A DNA stretch of 20,516 bases, taken from the IMG/VR virus record IMGVR_UViG_3300020205_000663, positions 1-20,516 of that record. One strand, given 5' to 3'. Below the pieces are notes generated by a model. The model had not been told where the DNA came from. It ran no database searches and saw only the letters and a list, made by a program, of their open reading frames with translations. Shown one piece after another: positions 12,890 to 20,516 of this stretch (position 1 is the stretch's first letter; each line of letters begins with the position of its first letter). A program made the translations under genes and the position numbers. The stretch is from a virus.

Positions 12890-15385
12890 TTATGGTCCCG
12901 GGTTTATCCCAGTCCCTGTGCTTACTGCTACTCGGTTGCCCGATTCGATTTCGGCCTCGGCCAGCTGAAGAGCGGTCGTGTTGTCGGCCGTGTTCATGCG
13001 CTCGCGTGTAGCCATCTCTTCGGCTGTACGCATGTTTTCCTGCTGCTGCTCGTACTGTGCCAGCTGTGCGCGTGCCTGCTCTTGCTGCATGATTTTCATC
13101 TGCTCGATCTGGGCATCCTGAGCCTTCTGGGCCTGCTCTGCTTGCAGCTCCTGCATCTTGATCTGAGCTGCCTGCTGGGCCTTCTGTGCGTCCTGCTGCA
13201 GCGCCTCGCGCTTCACTGTGGCGTTGATGTTGGCCACAGCCAGACTGGTATCGGGCGGAGCATTCGGCGCCGGCATCTGCGGCAGCGTTGACTGCATGTG
13301 CGCGATCAGCTGCGACACCTTCAGCATGATCGGCTCGGCCTCTTCCTGTACAAGGTTGATCAGGCGAGCCTGCTCTTTGGCGTCGTCTGGCTTGATCAGC
13401 TTGTCTTTGGTGGCGTCGTCCACCGCTCGGTGTGACTCGGTGACGTAATACTGCAGAACGTGGTCTCGCAGGTGCTTGATCATTGCAGGGGCAAACGTCG
13501 GGGCCATTGCCGGGTTCGCTCCGAACACTGGTGACATCGTGAACGGCACATGCACCATCAGGTGAGCAATGTGGTTCTGTATCGGCAGCACAAAGATGGG
13601 AGCACCCATGACCGCCGCCATGTTCTCAGAGGCGGGATCCATATTCTCCATCTCGCCGCCGCTAACCAGAATGTCCTCATCTTGCTTCATCTGACGCAGG
13701 AACATTGCTTCGACTTTGCGAGGGTCGTACAGCTGCGGTTTTGCGTCTGCTCGCTGCAGGATTGCCTGCACCTTCGCAAACCTTTGGGCCTCGCTGAACA
13801 CCTGCGGGTCGGATACCGGGACAACGTCAACCGGGCCATCAAAGTCGGCCGGCGTGACTTCAAAGTCGCCAGCCTTCTTGATGTCTTCCTCGGTCAGGTA
13901 GCTGCTGTTGATCCGGTGCAGGATCTTCAGGCTCTCGGCCATGGCGTTGTGCATGCGTGCGTGGATGCTGGAGAACACGACCATGCCCTGTTCGATCAGA
14001 GCCAGCGTGGTTCCCACCGGAGCATTCGCGTTTTGATCTGCCAAGCTCTCAAACGATGTCTGCACCACTCCACGGCCGGCGTCGACAAGAAATCCCAACA
14101 GCTGGAACAGCGTCGGGCTTGGGCCGGGGAACGGCAGCGGCATCACCAGCTTGCGGATGTCGTCCTGCATCGGGCCACCTTCAAGCTCTGCGATCTGCGT
14201 AGGCTGCAGCGTGATCGTTTGTGAGGTAGGTCCGCCCTTCAACTTCAGCGCTGTCGGGATGTTCTGGATGTGAGCGGAGTCCATCAGCGCACGTAGCGAT
14301 CCTGTTGCCGCAGCGGTGAGACCGCCGATCATGTGCGTCAGGCCGATCGCCATCGCACCACGCCACGGGATCATCGGGAACTCCACAATCCACATCAGCT
14401 CTTCGTAGTTCTCGTCCTTTGGATCCCAGTTGCGGTACAGGTTCAGGCCGCGCTGCATGTTGTCGTCGATGCTGATGATGTACGGCCGCATGCCATCCCC
14501 TTCGATGTCGCACATCAGCGATATCTCGTACACGGTACGCAGACCGTCCTCGTTGTACGGCGACGACTTCTTACCTTCGATCTTGTCGTTGGCCTTGGAC
14601 GCTTTCGAGAAGTCTGGCTCAGGCGAGCTGGCCAGCACCAAATCACGGTACATGCCGATATCGACACGGCGCTCAAACTCTTGCGCAGTCACATATTGGC
14701 GATGAGTCTTGCGCTCGGCGGTGTAGAAGTTGGTCGCCGCAAACGGGATGAAGATATCGTCAACCGGAATGAACTCGGCGCACGGTCTACGCAGAGTGCC
14801 GCCCCAGTACCACTTCATGTACTGCACGCCGCCAAGTGGGATCTGGGTCGTCAGCTGCTCATGCTCTGCGCGCAGCCCCTTGATCTGCTGCGTCATCTGC
14901 CAGTTCATGAAGTCGGTCTTGCGCTCGGCCTTGTCGGTTTTCTCTTTGTCGATCTTGCCAAAGATCTTCGACTTGACTGGTCCGCCGGGCGGGAATATCT
15001 CTTTCATGACGCGAGCGGAGAAGTCCACGCATGACTGGATCAGCATCGGGTGAACGATTTTGGTGGCACCACTGAACTGCGCACCGCCGGGCGAGTCGTT
15101 GCCCATGCCTGTACGCTTCAAGCCCTCTTCGTAAAGCTCGTCACGACGCTGTCTGGCTTCCTTGTCGATCTCGATCTTGTCCAGCAGGTCCGACACAAGC
15201 CGGGACAGCTCGCGCTGGTCAACCTCTTCGATGATGTTGGCAAAGTGCTCTTCGCTTTTCTGCGCTTTCTCAACGCCGTCGTCGAGCGTGACGAGCGCAC
15301 CACCGTCTTCGGTGTCCTCGACCTCGCTCTCTTCCTCGTCGATCTCGACCAGTTCTTCGTCTTCGCCAGTCCGGTTATCTGCCAT
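12890..15385 (-). CDS. Portal protein (P22-like)
   Basis: This is an 831-residue portal, which forms the dodecameric ring through which DNA enters and leaves the head. The N-terminus (1-36) is very acidic. The core begins near residue 57 (LSRLVSDLLDKIEIDKEARQ) and contains VHPMLIQSCVDFSARVMKEIFPPGG (111-135), a signature of P22-type and related podovirus portals, and PVDDIFIPFAATN (207-219). Residues ~720-815 are Gln/Ala-rich and coiled-coil (KAQQAAQIKMQELQAEQAQ), matching the C-terminal helical barrel of the P22 portal. P22's protein is 725 residues, so this one is somewhat longer, partly from the acidic head. The Shine-Dalgarno is weak (AGGT), and three 11-base repeats fill the 33 bases before the ATG, so start control may be unusual. 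The stop is followed by a small basic gene. Confidence 0.92.
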   Translation of the reverse strand: MADNRTGEDEELVEIDEEESEVEDTEDGGALVTLDDGVEKAQKSEEHFANIIEEVDQRELSRLVSDLLDKIEIDKEARQRRDELYEEGLKRTGMGNDSPGGAQFSGATKIVHPMLIQSCVDFSARVMKEIFPPGGPVKSKIFGKIDKEKTDKAERKTDFMNWQMTQQIKGLRAEHEQLTTQIPLGGVQYMKWYWGGTLRRPCAEFIPVDDIFIPFAATNFYTAERKTHRQYVTAQEFERRVDIGMYRDLVLASSPEPDFSKASKANDKIEGKKSSPYNEDGLRTVYEISLMCDIEGDGMRPYIISIDDNMQRGLNLYRNWDPKDENYEELMWIVEFPMIPWRGAMAIGLTHMIGGLTAAATGSLRALMDSAHIQNIPTALKLKGGPTSQTITLQPTQIAELEGGPMQDDIRKLVMPLPFPGPSPTLFQLLGFLVDAGRGVVQTSFESLADQNANAPVGTTLALIEQGMVVFSSIHARMHNAMAESLKILHRINSSYLTEEDIKKAGDFEVTPADFDGPVDVVPVSDPQVFSEAQRFAKVQAILQRADAKPQLYDPRKVEAMFLRQMKQDEDILVSGGEMENMDPASENMAAVMGAPIFVLPIQNHIAHLMVHVPFTMSPVFGANPAMAPTFAPAMIKHLRDHVLQYYVTESHRAVDDATKDKLIKPDDAKEQARLINLVQEEAEPIMLKVSQLIAHMQSTLPQMPAPNAPPDTSLAVANINATVKREALQQDAQKAQQAAQIKMQELQAEQAQKAQDAQIEQMKIMQQEQARAQLAQYEQQQENMRTAEEMATRERMNTADNTTALQLAEAEIESGNRVAVSTGTGINPGP

Positions 15386-15418
15386 GTTGCGTACCTGTTG
15401 CGTGTTTGCTGCGTTTGT
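15386..15418. repeat. Three 11-bp direct repeats (iterons) abutting the portal start codon
   Basis: On the plus strand the units are GTTGCGTACCT, GTTGCGTGTTT and GCTGCGTTTGT, end to end, with consensus G(T/C)TGCGTNNNT. The array starts at the base next to the portal ATG and ends at the -10 region of the plus-strand promoter candidate. An 11-bp period places all copies on one face of the helix, as for an operator. On the portal mRNA the same array reads as three ACGCA(A/G)C units just before the start codon. Confidence 0.7.
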
Positions 15419-15425
15419 ATATACT
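15398..15425 (+). promoter_or_regulatory. Sigma70-type promoter candidate for the plus-strand gene
   Basis: TTGCGT (15398-15403), a 16-base spacer and TATACT (15420-15425) give a reasonable -35/-10 pair. The -10 differs from TATAAT at one base. Transcription would start near 15432, about 37 bases before the ATG at 15469. The -35 lies inside the second 11-bp repeat, so a protein bound there would block it. The GTATATAC palindrome could also give a minus-strand -10, but no -35 partner is visible on that side. Confidence 0.5.
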
Positions 15426-15468
15426 GTGTACTGGGCTATGTTGCCCGATACCCTCTATGGAGGATGCT

Positions 15469-15663
15469 ATGCCATTCGTTAAACTTGCTTCAGGCTTTGA
15501 GCTCTGGAAAGGCGAGATACCTGACCCCGAGGCCCACTACGCACGCATCTCCGGTTTGCGGATGTTCCCGTCCGCTAATTTGAAACCTCAAGCCCATCCT
15601 GCTGCGAGTCCTGCTGATTCAGTATCGGCAACAGAACCCCCATCACAGCAGCCGGCAAAATGA
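15469..15663 (+). CDS. 64-residue plus-strand protein, antisense to the structural operon
   Basis: This is the only plus-strand gene I can support. The ATG has GGAGG five bases upstream, and a promoter candidate stands at a fitting distance. The first 35 codons (MPFVKLASGFELWKGEIPDP, then EAHYARISGLRMFPSANL) fall in a gap that carries no minus-strand gene, so the open frame is not a shadow; they look like a folded aromatic-containing peptide. The rest (QAHPAASPADSVSATEPPSQ) is low-complexity and runs 89 bases into the 3' end of the convergent 417-residue gene. No signal peptide, cysteine or known family is seen. A nearby in-frame ATG at 15457 overlaps the Shine-Dalgarno, so 15469 is preferred. 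It may be a small regulator or host-takeover peptide of the moron type, or a non-functional remnant; the evidence favours expression but does not prove it. Confidence 0.55.
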   Translation: MPFVKLASGFELWKGEIPDPEAHYARISGLRMFPSANLKPQAHPAASPADSVSATEPPSQQPAK

Positions 15664-16828
15664 CGCCAGCCTCCAGCGCTGCTCTCAGCCCATCATAGCC
15701 GCCCTTGGCGATGATCTTCCTCGCACGCTGAATATCGTCGCGCATGATGCTGCCTGTCGTTGCTGCTCGCTCTTCATCGCGCATCATGTTCCAGTATGAC
15801 TTAGTGCGCATTTCTGGCTCAAGTGCTCGCATCAGGTCTTGGTTGGCATCCAGCTTATCAAGCAAGCGCTTTGTGACAAGCCCTTGGCCGGGCCGCGCAA
15901 GCTCGTCTTGAATGCTCTGCTGCCCAGCGACAATCTTGTGCTGCCACCCACGCTGGCCGCCCATTTCGTCACTGATGTCGCGTCCCAATTGCCCGCTGAG
16001 CGCTTCTTCAAGCTGCTCACCTGTACGCGCCGCGCCTATATCCGTCCACGGAGCGTTGATCATATTGATCCCGCTTCCGGTGTCGGTTGCAAACATGCCA
16101 TTACGATCTGCCAGCGCCGCAATCCTGCTCATTTTTTCCGGTGTAGGGTTTCCAGTCATCGGAATTGTGACACTGGTGCGCTCATCTAACCGAGCAAGCT
16201 CGTCGGGGATAATTGCGTGATAGCCGCCGGCGTTCTGCGCATCTGTGATTGCCCTGACCAACTCTGCCGCTTCCATCTTTTCAAGATCTTCCGGCAATAT
16301 CCCGTTCGCGTCCATCCGCACCATCGGCCGCGCCACTTCGCCCGGGTTGATCTCCAGCGTGCCACCTACTGGCGTGTACGCTCCAACCATTCTATTGGAC
16401 GGCTGTGTAGGCAAGCCTGCAGCCATGTACAGCCTATCGCGGCCCTGCTCATCCAACCATGACGAGCGAGGGTCCATCTGGAACGCCAGACGCTCTTCGT
16501 AGGGCGCAGAAAGCAGATCCTGCAGATGGCCAGAGCCTGCGCCCGGCGCCTGCTCATGCGTGCCAGCGGCAGGAAAGCGCCTCTCGCTTACCGCCTTGGG
16601 CGCTCCGCGAACGGCCTTGGTGACCTTGCGGACAATGTCTCCCTTGGCGTACTTTTCGACGAGACTGCCCATGTCGATGTTGTCCAGATTCGCAGGTCGA
16701 AAGATATCTGGCAGGCCATCCTCATCATCATCGTCTGGCGCATCGCCAAACCGCACCAGATTGAGATAGTTCTCTTTCGTCAGGGGGATGTCGGCCTCAA
16801 TCATCATTTTAACGATTTCATCTTCCAT
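15575..16828 (-). CDS. 417-residue putative virion/internal protein with C-terminal hydrophobic segment
   Basis: I do not recognise this family. It starts MEDEIVKMMIEADIPLTKEN, has an acidic patch, DAPDDDDEDG (29-38), then EKYAKGDIVRKVTKAVRG (58-75), a motif shared with the upstream giant protein. The middle reads as a mixed alpha/beta domain (PVGGTLEINPGEVARPMVRMD, GYHAIIPDELARLDERTSV, FATDTGSGINMINAPW). A second AKGG at 374-377 precedes a hydrophobic segment, LRAALEAGVILPAAVMGVLL (381-400), close to the C-terminus: a single membrane-spanning or membrane-inserting helix. The ATG lies inside the last codons of the giant gene (11-base overlap), implying coupled synthesis. Location just upstream of the portal, the shared motif and the hydrophobic tail suggest a protein carried in the head and ejected with DNA; this is inference. 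Confidence 0.78.
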   Translation of the reverse strand: MEDEIVKMMIEADIPLTKENYLNLVRFGDAPDDDDEDGLPDIFRPANLDNIDMGSLVEKYAKGDIVRKVTKAVRGAPKAVSERRFPAAGTHEQAPGAGSGHLQDLLSAPYEERLAFQMDPRSSWLDEQGRDRLYMAAGLPTQPSNRMVGAYTPVGGTLEINPGEVARPMVRMDANGILPEDLEKMEAAELVRAITDAQNAGGYHAIIPDELARLDERTSVTIPMTGNPTPEKMSRIAALADRNGMFATDTGSGINMINAPWTDIGAARTGEQLEEALSGQLGRDISDEMGGQRGWQHKIVAGQQSIQDELARPGQGLVTKRLLDKLDANQDLMRALEPEMRTKSYWNMMRDEERAATTGSIMRDDIQRARKIIAKGGYDGLRAALEAGVILPAAVMGVLLPILNQQDSQQDGLEVSN

Positions 16829-19800
16829 TCCAGTCCGGCAGATTCATGCCGCCTCCGATATCAAGTAGTTGCTCTCTCATCTGATCGCCAGATATTCGCT
16901 TGTGTCTATAGTCTTTCATAGCGCCGGTAACCTGTTCTTGCAGTGACTTGTTTCTCTTTGCGACCGGGTCATAAAGGCCGCGTATTCCTTCCCATGTGAT
17001 TGACTGCATGGCGCGAGGATACTCAATGCCTCGCTCTGCAGCAGCTCGCCTTACAGCGTCTGCGTACAGGCCGTATGTTCCCTGCGCCCCAGTGATATCG
17101 CTTGAAGATGCGCCACCAAGGTTATGCTTCACTTCCAGCGAATTCCCAGATAGCGGACGGAATAGCGCTGCAGCGACATTGTGAGTGTCCGACGTTACGC
17201 TTTTCCCAGCCCACGGATTCACAATGTTGTTATAGAAGCTGCGCACCTTGTGCATATTGCCAAGCATGTTGGCGACGTTATCAATTTCAGGATTTTCAAA
17301 AATTGAAATCGCTTTCTGTATGTCTTTGAGCGACCCCCAGCCAGCTGCAGCCAACTCGCCCTTTTGCGTGAGGCGCGGACCTATAACATTCCCCATTGGG
17401 TCGACAATGTCAAAACTCCTTGGGTTGTGAGCCTCATCGTACAGCCTCAACCACACCGCTTTTTTTGCTGGAGAGTTTAGCTCGCCGTAACTTTTGTCTC
17501 TGATCAAGTCGACAATTTTTGCCGTCGCCTCATTAAATCCGCCTTTCGGCATGGCAATTAACTGCTTTGCTTTGCGCAGCATTTCAGGCGTGAATCTGGT
17601 GTCTCTCTGCGTGTGAGCGATGTCCATGACTCGATTGCCAAGAGACACGTTCTTGTACCAATCCATTTGCGGAGAAAGTGATGCGTATACGCCAGCAGCT
17701 CCCTCGATAGGTATCCCATACTTGGTGGCAGCATCGTCGGCAATCTTGTTGGCGCCTTCGTACCAGCGCGACGACATGCGCCTTGTGTCGGGCGGCATCA
17801 TGTCGTGCAGGGCCAGCAAATTTTCTACCGCATGATCACCCATAAAGCTGAAAACTGATTCTGGATCTTTGGACCCGTAGCGCGGATAGTTCAGGTATTT
17901 CCGCATGACATCCGCCTGCTTGCGCATCTGCTCTGGGTTTTCCCGAATCACATCGACGCCGATAGTTAAAGCGGGATCGTGCGGGTCACCGCTGAATTGT
18001 ACTGCTGTCGGCACGCGCTCTGACACTTGAGCGCCAGCTCTGATATCTCGATTCAGAAACTCTCGCTCTGCTGCGCCAATGCCGTCGGCTTGCGCTGCTT
18101 TCTTGTTTGCCTCAAGCGCATTCGTAACTATGTCGAACAGGTCGCCCTTGGCATACCCCGGCAGCGAGCCGTAAACATTCGACGCGATGCGCTCGCGGGC
18201 TGCTGCTCTTTCGCTGGCCTCATGGGCCGCTTCTTTCGCCGCCTCAAGCGTTGCATACCTGTCGCTTGCGAGTGACGCATCTCTTGCGCGTGCAAACGCA
18301 GCGTCGGTGATCCTACTGCCTGCACCTTCAAAGCCAAGCGACGCCAGCAGTCGATCAGACTCATCTGCATCGATAGGCGTGTCGGATCCAAGGCCGTACT
18401 TCTCGGCGAGAGACATCATGCCGCCAACAACAGGTGGCAGCGCTTCGTTGAGCGCAATGCCTCCACCAACGCCGCCAATAAGGTTCCTCAGCGTCGGGGT
18501 CAGAAACGGCCCAAGATACTCAAACGGTGCGCGTATCACCTCCTTCAGGAGGCTTTTGTTTTTCAGCGCCCCTGCCGCCCCGCCAGCTAATATCTGGCCA
18601 ATCACTTCTCCGCCGATGGTTCCCCAGCGCTCGCCCCGGCTCAGGTTGTCAGGGTCCAGCCCCGCCTGTCCAAGATGCTTTCTCATGTCAAAGTCATACG
18701 CCGCGCCAGCAGCTTCTGCCATCGGATTCTCGCCCGGCAGAAACTGACCCATGCTCACGGTGTTGTTGAATATGCCGGGCGCCGTGTAGTTGTGCCTGTT
18801 GCCATCCTCGTCGCCCCACGCCACCTTTTGAGGTGTCCATGACGCTCTGTACGCGGCTCGCGCTGCATACATCGGATCCAGTAGCTCGTCGATCATGCTG
18901 ATGCCGGTCTTATCACGCGACTGCGCTTTTGCAAATTCCTTGTCCCAGTCGTAGCTGTCACGCACATCTGGTCTCTTCGCCATACCACCCTCTTTCATGC
19001 CATTAGGCTTGTTGGTTGCCTGCAGTTTCGCTGTGATATCGGCAATTTCCTGCTCTGTAAGATAGTCAGGCAGATCGATACCCTCTGCTCGCGCTTTTGT
19101 TATGGAGTATGGCTGGAACGCCTCTGCCGCCCGACGAAGCCCAGTGTGGTGCAGATCGCCGACGTTGGCCCATTTCTGCGACCTCACAAAGTCCTGCACA
19201 AATGGAAGATACCGATCCACAGGCATCCGGTCCCCGTGGCCCTTGACCTGCCGTATTTCGGGGCGCATCAGCTCCTCGTATACGTCAGGGCGCACATTCC
19301 GCACGTAGTTGTGCAAGTCCGCGTATCCGCCGCGCTTGGTTCGCTGCTCCAGATAATCATCGAACGTGCCGGGGGCCACTTCGTCAATTGTGTCACCTGA
19401 CAGCATGTCATTGCTTCTTGGGCCGCTTGTCTCAATCGTAACGTGCGGAGCGCCTCGCTTGTCTCGCAGCGAGAACACTCGCGACATACCATCGAACACA
19501 TCGTCGCAATAGCCGCTGTCTGGATTGCCAAGGCAGTGATGCATCTGGTCTGATTCGTATTTCATTGCATCCCTGATGCTCTGGTAGCCGCCATCGTCAT
19601 CTTTGCCGATCACCCTCAGCGCTTTCTCCAGCGCCTCTTCCTCGGTCGCGTAACTACCAAGCGGCGCCTCATCACCAAGGGGGTAGTGAAGTACATACCG
19701 GCCACTCTGGCGCGACATATCATTGCTCGGACCAATGCTGTAACCCTCTGGCAACTTAGTCAGCTTGTCCTTGGGCTTGATCTCAACCCAGCGCATGTCC

Positions 19801-20516
19801 TTTTCTGGGTACTCTTTGTGGATGAACGTGGCCGGGTTCATTGACGCAGCCAGCTCCGCCTTCGCACTTTCTGCAGCGCGCCATGCGTTGATCTTGCCCA
19901 CCAACTGCGACGCCTGCGCAACCGATACTCTCGGCAGCGACTCTGGCTTCAGGCGCAGCATGTCAGGCAGGTCGGAGTCTGGGCGCATCGCGTTGTGCAG
20001 CTCGTCGCGGAGGCGCTGCAGCCCGAGATCATGTACTCTGACATCCCCGTACAGAATCGTTTCTTTTGGAAGCGACGCAAGCCACGGATTTTCCGCCATA
20101 ACCTTATCAATATACGCTTTTGGCCTGCCCGATGGGTTGGTCAGCCAATCGAGGGTGTCTGATGACACGCCAGAAAGGCCGATATCTCCTGTCGGCCTTC
20201 TCGGAGGCCACACAGCGTTCGTCTGCGAATCACGCATCCGCCCTTCATCCAACAACGGCACATGCCTCTGCTCCGGTGCCAGCAGCGCAAGCGGATCATT
20301 CGGCGAGCCGTAGTCGCGCTTGATGTACTTTGCAAGAGAGGTGTCGATCCAGTTGTTCAGCGCTGCGACCTCGGGCTTCTCAACGTCGGCGCGCTTCAAT
20401 GGCGCCAGACTCTTCTCCGGGTAGCCCTTCAGCCACTGGCGAACCAGATTGCCCTTCTGGTACTTCTGGATCAGTCCGCCCTTGTTGTACTTGCGAGCAA
20501 GGTCAACCAGACCGCC
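16818..20516 (-). CDS. Giant multidomain (polyvalent-type) protein, 5' end outside window
   Basis: The frame enters from the right edge and is open for 1,232 codons; the true start is outside. Residue numbers count from the edge. KYNKGGLIQKYQKGNLV is at 9-25. A PcfJ-like segment is at about 310-362: QMHHCLG (324-330), GYCDDVFDGM and RVFSLRDKRGAPHVTIE. Residues 630-705 are Gly/Ala-rich and hydrophobic (WGTIGGEVIGQILAGGAAGAL, NLIGGVGGGIAL), then a charged Ala-rich helix, LPGYAKGDLF (785-794), and a C-terminal domain from ~845. That domain has WYEGANKIADDAATKYGIP, YASLSPQMDWYKN (944-956) and VTSDTHNVAA (1107-1116). Stitching of unrelated domains on one very long chain is the mark of phage polyvalent proteins, which are often injected with DNA. 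PcfJ-like domains are known parts of such proteins. The C-terminal domain resembles phage sequences I cannot name safely. The 417-residue gene follows with an 11-base overlap. Confidence 0.8.
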   Translation of the reverse strand, partial: GGLVDLARKYNKGGLIQKYQKGNLVRQWLKGYPEKSLAPLKRADVEKPEVAALNNWIDTSLAKYIKRDYGSPNDPLALLAPEQRHVPLLDEGRMRDSQTNAVWPPRRPTGDIGLSGVSSDTLDWLTNPSGRPKAYIDKVMAENPWLASLPKETILYGDVRVHDLGLQRLRDELHNAMRPDSDLPDMLRLKPESLPRVSVAQASQLVGKINAWRAAESAKAELAASMNPATFIHKEYPEKDMRWVEIKPKDKLTKLPEGYSIGPSNDMSRQSGRYVLHYPLGDEAPLGSYATEEEALEKALRVIGKDDDGGYQSIRDAMKYESDQMHHCLGNPDSGYCDDVFDGMSRVFSLRDKRGAPHVTIETSGPRSNDMLSGDTIDEVAPGTFDDYLEQRTKRGGYADLHNYVRNVRPDVYEELMRPEIRQVKGHGDRMPVDRYLPFVQDFVRSQKWANVGDLHHTGLRRAAEAFQPYSITKARAEGIDLPDYLTEQEIADITAKLQATNKPNGMKEGGMAKRPDVRDSYDWDKEFAKAQSRDKTGISMIDELLDPMYAARAAYRASWTPQKVAWGDEDGNRHNYTAPGIFNNTVSMGQFLPGENPMAEAAGAAYDFDMRKHLGQAGLDPDNLSRGERWGTIGGEVIGQILAGGAAGALKNKSLLKEVIRAPFEYLGPFLTPTLRNLIGGVGGGIALNEALPPVVGGMMSLAEKYGLGSDTPIDADESDRLLASLGFEGAGSRITDAAFARARDASLASDRYATLEAAKEAAHEASERAAARERIASNVYGSLPGYAKGDLFDIVTNALEANKKAAQADGIGAAEREFLNRDIRAGAQVSERVPTAVQFSGDPHDPALTIGVDVIRENPEQMRKQADVMRKYLNYPRYGSKDPESVFSFMGDHAVENLLALHDMMPPDTRRMSSRWYEGANKIADDAATKYGIPIEGAAGVYASLSPQMDWYKNVSLGNRVMDIAHTQRDTRFTPEMLRKAKQLIAMPKGGFNEATAKIVDLIRDKSYGELNSPAKKAVWLRLYDEAHNPRSFDIVDPMGNVIGPRLTQKGELAAAGWGSLKDIQKAISIFENPEIDNVANMLGNMHKVRSFYNNIVNPWAGKSVTSDTHNVAAALFRPLSGNSLEVKHNLGGASSSDITGAQGTYGLYADAVRRAAAERGIEYPRAMQSITWEGIRGLYDPVAKRNKSLQEQVTGAMKDYRHKRISGDQMREQLLDIGGGMNLPDWNGR

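Noticed and set aside
13550-14224. 224-codon plus-strand open frame
   Set aside because: Same reason: antisense to the portal with no start signal.
14333-15034. 233-codon plus-strand open frame inside the portal gene
   Set aside because: It lies wholly opposite a well-supported portal; composition is typical of reverse-strand reading.
15433-15446. GGGC-TATGTT-GCCC mini-hairpin in the leader of the plus-strand gene
   Set aside because: Only four base pairs; too weak to call a regulatory structure or terminator.
18187-18747. 186-codon plus-strand Ser/Pro-rich open frame
   Set aside because: Antisense to the giant gene with no signals of its own.

Overview
The window is the virion-structure half of a tailed, double-stranded DNA phage (Caudoviricetes) or a closely related prophage. 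It is probably a short-tailed, P22-like virus of a Gram-negative, perhaps aquatic, bacterium. The phage assignment rests on a P22-type portal, an acidic/coiled-coil scaffold and an HK97-fold major capsid protein, followed by a head-tail connector and a block of tail-fibre genes with a tail-fibre assembly chaperone. The host guess is inference from protein style only. No terminase, replication, lysis, integrase, tRNA or CRISPR sequence is visible. Except for one small gene, everything is transcribed on the minus strand, so biological order runs from high to low coordinates.

Layout in transcription order. (1) 20516-16818: the 3' 1,232 codons of a giant multidomain protein with a PcfJ-like segment, a Gly-rich hydrophobic middle and a C-terminal domain carrying an SPQ-x-x-W motif. 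It overlaps a 417-residue protein that ends in a hydrophobic segment. Both look like polyvalent or ejected virion cargo rather than enzymes I can name. (2) 15663-15386: a 190-base interruption with three 11-bp direct repeats directly in front of the portal start, a plus-strand promoter candidate, and a 64-codon plus-strand gene with a good ribosome binding site. (3) 15385-11028: portal, two tiny proteins, a GroES-like co-chaperonin, and the scaffold. (4) 10969-8874: an uncharacterised 175-residue protein, a putative decoration protein and the major capsid protein. This block is preceded by a promoter candidate and closed by a strong hairpin. (5) 8726-5998: small structural proteins, another terminator-like hairpin, a Lys/Met/Gly-rich protein, a gp4-like connector with an inserted beta domain, and a CxxC mini-protein. 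(6) 5966-1: the adhesion module. It holds a repeat-rich fibre, a small beta protein, a glycine-rich adhesin, an assembly chaperone, another fibre, and the first 608 codons of a large duplicated tail protein that leaves the window.

How the parts fit. The co-chaperonin, scaffold, capsid and decoration proteins form a capsid-building group. The portal and gp4-like protein form the vertex and connector. The adhesion block determines host recognition; it looks more AT-rich by eye and is full of near-identical protein repeats, as expected of an exchangeable module. The most unusual spots are the giant polyvalent protein, the YxKGG-type motif shared by three of the proteins, and the iteron/antisense-gene island at the portal start.
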